NCBI RefSeq assembly: GCF_034929435.1
Contig: NZ_JAYFUM010000001.1
Location: forward strand, 310,001 to 374,000
Source: Arcicella rigui
GTDB taxonomy: Bacteria; Bacteroidota; Bacteroidia; Cytophagales; Spirosomataceae
Length of the DNA: 64,000 nucleotides
Direction: 5' to 3'
A model generated the notes under the pieces. The model did not search any database. It had not been told where the DNA came from and worked only from the letters and a program-made list of their open reading frames with translations. Positions 58,937-64,000 of this stretch are shown piece by piece; position 1 is the stretch's first letter, and every line of letters starts with the position of its first letter. The position numbers and the translations under genes are program-made.

Positions 58937-59030
58937 GGGAATTCGGATTTGGGATTTCTGATTTCGGAAAATTGAATAAAGTAGAAATAAAAGCGTTTTT
59001 TATCAAGCTGAAATCCGACATCCTAAATCA
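58937..59030. repeat. Intergenic imperfect hairpin, CGGATTTC word family
   Basis: Left words TTCGGATTTGGGATTTC (58939-58956) and right words CTGAAATCCGACATCCTAAATC (about 59010-59030) are partly complementary. The pairing is weaker than in the other members. It lies between ribD and the prolyl oligopeptidase gene. Confidence 0.6.
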
Positions 59031-59081
59031 ACAATTTGGCAATCCTTCGTACAGTTGTCATGTCACATTCAGAATAATTCC

Positions 59082-60128
59082 TCAACGGTAAATCTTAATC
59101 AATTTATCGTCGTCCAAGTCCGAAATTTCGGTAAAACTTCCTTCAATTTTCGGTGCTAAAATACCCGATTGTAATACTTTTTTACTTTTCAAAACGATGG
59201 CTTCGTCCCAAAGTTTGGCATCAATAAAACCTTGAAGCAAAGTACTTCCGCCTTCCACAATCAGCGATTGAACTTTTCTTGTTGCTAAATCTTGAATGAT
59301 GTTGTTGAGTAAATCTTCTGCTTCAATTTTTACAAAAGAAGTATTATCAATTACTTTATTTTCAAGTAAATTATAGCAAATCGTTGGCTGAGACTTATCG
59401 AAAATCTTTAAGGAATTAGGTAAACTAAGGTTTTTGTCTAACACAATTCTTAAAGGGTTTTTGCCTGTCCAGAAACGAGTATTCAAGGCTGGATTATCGT
59501 AGCGAGCGGTATTTGTGCCAACCATAATCGCATCTTCTTCGCTTCGCATTTTATGGACAAGTCTTCTGGAAAGTGGATTAGAAATTTGTACAGCCTCAAA
59601 GTTTTCTTTGGCGATAAAGCCATCAGCCGTTTCAGCCCATTTTAAAATAACGTAAGGACGATTTTTTTCGACAGCACAAAAAAAACGCTTGTTCAAAGCT
59701 CGCCCTTCTGCTTCCAAAATTCCCGTTTCTACTTCTATGCCAGCGGCTTTTAGTTTAGCAATTCCTTTACCACCGACCAATGGATTGGAATCTACATTAC
59801 AAATAATTACTTTTTTTACCTGATGTTTTACCAGCAAATCTGCACAAGGTGGCGTTTTGCCAAAGTGCGAACATGGCTCAAGTGTCACGTAAACGTCTGA
59901 TTCGGGCAATAATGATTTGTCTTCAACCGAATTTACAGCATTTACTTCTGCATGAGCTTCACCATATTTTTTATGCCAACCTTCGCCAATAATTTTGCCT
60001 TCATGCACAATCACACAGCCCACCATCGGATTCGGCGAAACCGTTCCTGCTCCCAAACGAGCCAATTGTAATGCACGAGCCATCCACATTTCAGCAGGCT
60101 TGGCGTGATATTCTTCGTAACTTTGCAT
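59082..60128 (-). CDS. ribD: Bifunctional riboflavin deaminase/reductase RibD
   Basis: ATG 60128 gives 348 residues (MQSYEEYHAKP); the frame extends to 60182 without a better start. The N-terminal deaminase has zinc ligands in HAEVNAV and PCSHFGKTPPC, with SPNPMVGCVIV ahead. The C-terminal reductase has LKWAETADGFIA, VGTNTARYDNP and LIVEGGSTLLQGF. It performs two steps of riboflavin synthesis in the cytoplasm. No other rib gene is adjacent and no FMN riboswitch is seen. Confidence 0.93.
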   Translation of the reverse strand: MQSYEEYHAKPAEMWMARALQLARLGAGTVSPNPMVGCVIVHEGKIIGEGWHKKYGEAHAEVNAVNSVEDKSLLPESDVYVTLEPCSHFGKTPPCADLLVKHQVKKVIICNVDSNPLVGGKGIAKLKAAGIEVETGILEAEGRALNKRFFCAVEKNRPYVILKWAETADGFIAKENFEAVQISNPLSRRLVHKMRSEEDAIMVGTNTARYDNPALNTRFWTGKNPLRIVLDKNLSLPNSLKIFDKSQPTICYNLLENKVIDNTSFVKIEAEDLLNNIIQDLATRKVQSLIVEGGSTLLQGFIDAKLWDEAIVLKSKKVLQSGILAPKIEGSFTEISDLDDDKLIKIYR

Positions 60129-60326
60129 AAGTTTTATTGATTTTATTCCATGAAAAATCTGATTAAGGACAATTTTAGACACAGAGTTTAATAGAGTTTT
60201 TACTGAGTTTCACAGAGTATTCTACAAGACTGTCCTAAAGAAAATAGAGAGTATATTGAATAATTAATACCTATGGTTTGAATCCAAAAAACATAATTTA
60301 TAACTCATAACTCATACTTAATTTGT

Positions 60327-61187
60327 ATGTCCGCAAAAAAAATATTCCAAGAACTTTTCTCCGAAATTAACGCTGTTTACGATGAAAACGAAGCGAAAAG
60401 CATCGTTTATTTACTCTTAGAATACTTTCAAGGTATTTCTAAAACAGATATTTTGTTGGACAATCCGTTGAAAAAAGATTTCGATTATCAAGAAATTATT
60501 CATAGAATCAAACAACATGAACCTGTTCAGTACATTATTGGCGAAACAGAATTTTATGGTAGAATTTTTAAAGTAAGTCCTGCGACCTTAATTCCACGAC
60601 CAGAAACGGAAGAATTGGTTGAATTAACGATACATACTTTTCAGGATTTAGCTAAAAAACAACTCATTCCTTCGTCTCCCAAAATATTAGATATTGGTAC
60701 AGGAACGGGCTGTATTGCTATTTCGACGGCTGCTAACATTCAACATTCTGTCGTGACGGCCTTTGATATTTCAGAAGAAGCTTTGAAAATGGCGAAACAA
60801 AATGCTACGTTGAATGAAGTAACCATCAATTTTGAAAAAGTAGATTTTTTGGATGAATCGGTGCATGATTCTTTGCCTGTTTTTGATATTATTCTTTCAA
60901 ATCCGCCTTATGTGATGAATCTTGAGAAACAAGAAATGGAGCATCACGTTTTGGATTTTGAACCGCATTTAGCTCTTTTTGTAGAAGACGAAAATCCGCT
61001 GATTTTTTATAAAGCCATTGCTAAATTCGCTAAAAAACACTTGACTGAAAATGGTTTTTGTATCGTAGAAATCAACCAAGCTTTCGGCATAGAAACGGCT
61101 GATTTGTTCTGGAAAGAAGGTTTTAAAAGTGTGGATGTAATCAAAGATTTTTTTGGAAAAGATAGGATGGTGAAAGCGATATTGTAG
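60327..61187 (+). CDS. prmC: Release factor glutamine methyltransferase PrmC
   Basis: The product is 286 residues. An N-terminal helical domain (1-85) is followed by a SAM-binding methyltransferase with ILDIGTGTGCIAI, the catalytic SNPPYV motif, and PVQYIIGETEFYG plus LIPRPETEELVE, the PrmC signature. It methylates the GGQ glutamine of RF1/RF2. It is divergent from ribD, a common pairing in this phylum. The upstream gap has TAACTCATAACTCAT words of the repeat family. Confidence 0.93.
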   Translation: MSAKKIFQELFSEINAVYDENEAKSIVYLLLEYFQGISKTDILLDNPLKKDFDYQEIIHRIKQHEPVQYIIGETEFYGRIFKVSPATLIPRPETEELVELTIHTFQDLAKKQLIPSSPKILDIGTGTGCIAISTAANIQHSVVTAFDISEEALKMAKQNATLNEVTINFEKVDFLDESVHDSLPVFDIILSNPPYVMNLEKQEMEHHVLDFEPHLALFVEDENPLIFYKAIAKFAKKHLTENGFCIVEINQAFGIETADLFWKEGFKSVDVIKDFFGKDRMVKAIL

Positions 61188-61189
61188 CG

Positions 61190-61313
61190 ATTGGATACCG
61201 GCTGTCGGCTTTCGGTCATCAGCTTTCAGATGTCGGATTTTAGATTTTTTTCTTATCTAAAAAGTAATTATTTCAAAATCTGAAAGCCGACATCCGAAGA
61301 CCGATAACCAACA
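61190..61313. repeat. Intergenic hairpin, CGGATTTC/GTCGGCTTTC word family
   Basis: Left arm (about 61192-61247) contains CCGGCTGTCGGCTTTCGGTC and CAGATGTCGGATTTTAG. Right arm (about 61271-61311) contains AAATCTGAAAGCCGACATCC and GAAGACCGATAACC. They pair over about 35 bases, the left arm having one extra unit. It separates the convergent genes prmC and the EEP hydrolase. Confidence 0.82.
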
Positions 61314-61317
61314 AAAA

Positions 61318-62160
61318 CTAAAACATCAATTGCGTAAACACAGCGTGGTGGTCAGAAGCGAAGCGTCCACCCCAAGTATTGCTTAATGTTCCGTGTTTTA
61401 ATACTTCTACTTTATCAGAATTTACAAAAATATAGTCAATCAATTTGTTGTCAATTTCTTTAGATTGGAAGCCGTTAAAAGTACTTTGCGGCCCAAAATG
61501 TGGCAAATTGCTCAAGATTTGCGTGTCCAACAAACTGGCGTTTACAATCACGATAGGCTCTTCGGCTGGCGTACTGTTGAAATCTCCCGTCAAAATCACA
61601 GGCGTTTTGGCATTGATTGCCTTAATTCTTTCCACAATCATTTTTGCACTTTCACGGCGAGCTACTTGCCCGATGTGGTCGAAATGCGTATTGAAAACAT
61701 AAAATACTTTTTTCGTTTTATTGTCTTTGAATTTGGCATAAGTCACCACACGATTTAAGGCAGCATCCCAACTTTTACTGGGTGTTTCTGGCGTTTGACT
61801 CAACCAAAAAGTATTGCTTTCTAATACCGTAAATTTATCTTTTCTGTAAAAAATAGGAGAAAACTCGCCCGCTTCTTTGCCGTCGTCACGTCCAACGCCT
61901 ACGTAAGCATAATCGGGAAGTAAGGTAGTTAAATCTCTGAGTTGTCCGACCAACACTTCCTGCATCCCACAAATATCTGCTTCATAAAATTCAAGCATAC
62001 TGCTAAGATTTTCTTTGCGTTTTGACCATTGGTTTTCACCATCTTGTACTGTTTCCAGACGGATGTTGAAGGTCATTACATTAATTTTTTGCTGCGAAAA
62101 ACTGCTAAATGCACTTGCTAGAACAAGCATTAGCAGAAAAGAAGACATTAAAACTTTCAT
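61318..62160 (-). CDS. Exported endonuclease/exonuclease/phosphatase-family hydrolase
   Basis: The product is 280 residues. The signal peptide MKVLMSSFLLMLVLASAFS ends near SFSQQ. The EEP fold is clear: MTFNIRLE, CGMQEVL (catalytic Glu), FNTHFDHIG, LTGDFNSTPAEEP and SDHHAVF at the end. It is a metal-dependent phosphodiesterase acting in the periplasm; substrates range from nucleic acids to phospholipids, and the exact one is unknown. Confidence 0.9.
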   Translation of the reverse strand: MKVLMSSFLLMLVLASAFSSFSQQKINVMTFNIRLETVQDGENQWSKRKENLSSMLEFYEADICGMQEVLVGQLRDLTTLLPDYAYVGVGRDDGKEAGEFSPIFYRKDKFTVLESNTFWLSQTPETPSKSWDAALNRVVTYAKFKDNKTKKVFYVFNTHFDHIGQVARRESAKMIVERIKAINAKTPVILTGDFNSTPAEEPIVIVNASLLDTQILSNLPHFGPQSTFNGFQSKEIDNKLIDYIFVNSDKVEVLKHGTLSNTWGGRFASDHHAVFTQLMF

Positions 62161-62318
62161 TAGTTAAGGGATTATTTTTTAAAACTACTGATTTATCATA
62201 ATAGGCTTGCCCTGATGTTAGTAAAATTTATGTAAAAATATAGGGAGAAAAGAAGTGTTTAGACGAAAGATGCAAGACTAAGGATTGGAGAGTCCGTTTA
62301 AAAATCTAATTTCCAACA

Positions 62319-62525
62319 TCACAAATCCGAAATCGCTTTCAGTTCTTCCAGACAAGTATTACACAAACAAGCTCCGTCAAATTCCCATTGACTGAGGTCG
62401 GCTATGTATTCTATTTGTTTTTTTGTGAGGTTTACTATCATGCAATCGCATTCCAAAATGTTGTTTACTTTGCAGATAAACACTTTTTGGCATCTGGGAC
62501 AACTTTCTTGAGCGTGTTTTTCCAT
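62319..62525 (-). CDS. Cysteine-rich CWC family protein
   Basis: The product is 68 residues with eight Cys: SCPRCQKVFICKV, ILECDCMIVNLT and GACLCNTCLEEL. This matches the CWC family, probably a zinc-binding small protein of unknown function. The last residues (Ala-Ile-Ser-Asp-Leu) and the stop come from GATTTCGGATTTGTGA, a copy of the CGGATTTC repeat word. It lies 34 bp upstream of nothing else on its strand except the ABC exporter start beyond the window, so operon status is uncertain. Confidence 0.8.
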   Translation of the reverse strand: MEKHAQESCPRCQKVFICKVNNILECDCMIVNLTKKQIEYIADLSQWEFDGACLCNTCLEELKAISDL

Positions 62526-62558
62526 TAATTTTTTACGTTTGGAAACTCGTTTTACTGT

Positions 62559-64000
62559 CTATACTTCTTGCATACTGTTTAGTTTTTTGTAAAAACCATT
62601 TTCATTTGCCAAAAGCTCGTTATGCGTACCTCTTTCCACAATTTTACCTTGATTGATGACCAAAATTTCATCTGCGTGTTGAATCGTACTGAGTCTGTGA
62701 GCAATTACCAAAGTGGTGCGGTTTTTCATCAAGTGCGTCAAGGCTTCTTGTACCAATTTTTCTGATTCCGTATCTAAGGCAGAAGTGGCTTCGTCCAAAA
62801 TTAAAATCGGAGGGTTTTTCAAAACAGCTCTTGCGATACTCAAACGCTGGCGTTGTCCGCCCGACAAACGTCCGCCACGGTCGCCAATAAAAGTTTGATA
62901 GCCATCAGACAATTGTGAAATGTATTGATGAGCATTCGCAATCTTAGCAGCTTCTTCAATTTGAGCATCCGTCGCCTCTGAACCGAAAGTAATATTATTT
63001 GCAACGGTATCATTAAACAAAATAGATTCCTGTGTAACGATACCAATTTGCTTACTCAAAGAAGCCAATTGAATCTGTTTTAATTCAATGCCGTCCATCA
63101 AAATTTGTCCTTCCGTCGGGTCGTAAAATCTTGGAACAAGGTCTGCAAGCGTTGATTTCCCTCCGCCCGAAGTACCCACCAAAGCAATAGTTTTGCCTTT
63201 TTGGATTTTAAAAGAAATATTATCCAATACTTTTCTTCCTTCTTGGTATTCAAAACTTACGTTTTTAAATTCTATTTCCTCTTTAAATTCTGGTAAAACC
63301 ACTGCATTTTCAGCATCTTGAATTTCGGGAACAGTATCAATCAATTTCAAGATTCTTTCTGCCGAAGCAATACCTCTTTGCACACCGCTGAAAGCATCCG
63401 CAATTACTTTAGCTGGACGCATCACTTGCGAAAACAGAATGATAAATGAAATAAAAGTAGAGGCACTTAGGCTTTCGTCGTTGTTAATTACCAACGAACC
63501 GCCATATAGTAAAATACCTGCAATCACGGTTACGCCCAAGGCTTCGGAAACTGGCGAAGTCATTTCTTGGCGATACACCATTTTTAGTACTGCGGCTTTG
63601 TAGCTATAATTTTCAGTTTTGAAACGCTCGGCAACTACCTTTTCGGCATTAAATCCTTTTACGATTCTCATGCCTCCGAATACTTCATCAAGAGTGCTAA
63701 TCATCGCTCCTTGTTTTTCTTGTACATCTCTGGCTGCACGGCGTAATCTTCGGCTGATTGTGGCAATTACTCCGCCCGAAATGGGCAAAATCAAGAGTGA
63801 AAAAAGCGTTAGTTTCACCGACATATTAAACAAAAACACAAAGTACATCACCAAAGTAAATACTTCTTTGAAGCTCGCCGTGAAAGCTCGTCCAACCGAA
63901 TTTTCTACTTCTTGTACATCCGTGGTGAGGTGTGCCATCAAGTTTCCTTTGCGTTCGTTATTGAAAAAACCAAAGTGAAGATTCAAGGTTTTTTCAAAAA
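62559..64000 (-). CDS. MsbA-like ABC exporter, C-terminal part (5' end outside window)
   Basis: The frame is open to the window edge, so about 480 residues of a longer half-transporter are visible. The first part is the end of an ABC exporter membrane domain (MAHLTTDVQEVENSVG, several helices, GVQRGIASAERIL). The nucleotide-binding domain has Walker A VGTSGGGKSTL, Q loop VTQES, signature LSGGQRQR, Walker B ILILDEATSALD and switch His in IAHRLS. Homologues export lipid A-type lipids or drugs across the inner membrane; the 5' part needed to decide is missing. Confidence 0.92.
   Translation of the reverse strand, partial: FEKTLNLHFGFFNNERKGNLMAHLTTDVQEVENSVGRAFTASFKEVFTLVMYFVFLFNMSVKLTLFSLLILPISGGVIATISRRLRRAARDVQEKQGAMISTLDEVFGGMRIVKGFNAEKVVAERFKTENYSYKAAVLKMVYRQEMTSPVSEALGVTVIAGILLYGGSLVINNDESLSASTFISFIILFSQVMRPAKVIADAFSGVQRGIASAERILKLIDTVPEIQDAENAVVLPEFKEEIEFKNVSFEYQEGRKVLDNISFKIQKGKTIALVGTSGGGKSTLADLVPRFYDPTEGQILMDGIELKQIQLASLSKQIGIVTQESILFNDTVANNITFGSEATDAQIEEAAKIANAHQYISQLSDGYQTFIGDRGGRLSGGQRQRLSIARAVLKNPPILILDEATSALDTESEKLVQEALTHLMKNRTTLVIAHRLSTIQHADEILVINQGKIVERGTHNELLANENGFYKKLNSMQEV

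Overview
The window is a 64 kb stretch of low-GC chromosome from a member of the Bacteroidota, most likely a Cytophagales/Spirosomaceae-type aerobe. The evidence is of several kinds. There are TonB-dependent receptors, a DUF5686 outer-membrane protein and lipoproteins with a short signal ending in Cys. There is a BtuG-like surface propeller next to BtuB, and a Bacteroidota-type rhamnose operon. Candidate promoters match TAnnTTTG, and most genes lack a Shine-Dalgarno sequence. No rRNA, tRNA, CRISPR array, insertion sequence or prophage was seen. Genus-level placement is inference.

Layout. 1-3350: end of a rhamnose catabolic operon (aldolase/dehydrogenase fusion tail, RhaI isomerase, FGGY kinase). 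3806-7977: oligosaccharide flippase, a coiled-coil protein, ZapA, a probable structured RNA, and RNase Y. 8033-14490 (minus strand): a Hyi-like TIM-barrel protein, then a vitamin B12 uptake operon (BtuB, BtuG-like lipoprotein, DUF6580 membrane protein, BtuF-like protein) behind a cobalamin riboswitch. 14566-17944 (minus): a six-PAS histidine kinase and a single-domain response regulator. 18319-24077: a TonB-dependent receptor with a beta-helix lipoprotein, a small lipoprotein and a frameshifted cytochrome c-like lipoprotein. 24074-31621: mixed genes (DUF3050, Fic, two DoxX, YHS, Crp/Fnr, LysE, NmrA-like, RidA).

31679-43690: GNAT, heptose-7-phosphate kinase, moaA and moaD, an S9 peptidase, a long PurF, RecG and a phosphodiesterase-like hydrolase. 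44373-46937: DUF5686 protein. 47112-55107: an operon with a glycosyltransferase-like protein, SpsF-like cytidylyltransferase, split transketolase, class III aminotransferase, SDR, KdsC-like phosphatase and NeuB-like synthase. Together these look able to make and activate an unusual amino-2-ulosonic acid. 55210-64000: fatty acid hydroxylase, SMR transporter, prolyl oligopeptidase, RibD, PrmC, an EEP-family hydrolase, a cysteine-rich CWC protein and the 3' part of an MsbA-like ABC exporter.

The most unusual structure is not a gene. Many intergenic gaps carry imperfect hairpins up to about 160 bp, built from degenerate tandem words of 7-12 bp. The word families are TGAGCTT/TATGAGC, GTGATTAGTGATT, CGGATTTCGGATT, TGAATTATGA and ATGTATGAAGTATGA. 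They sit right at 3' ends of genes, often supply the last codons and stop codon, lie between genes of one operon, and one has expanded a stem inside the cobalamin riboswitch. All functional calls come from reading the translations; no database search was possible.
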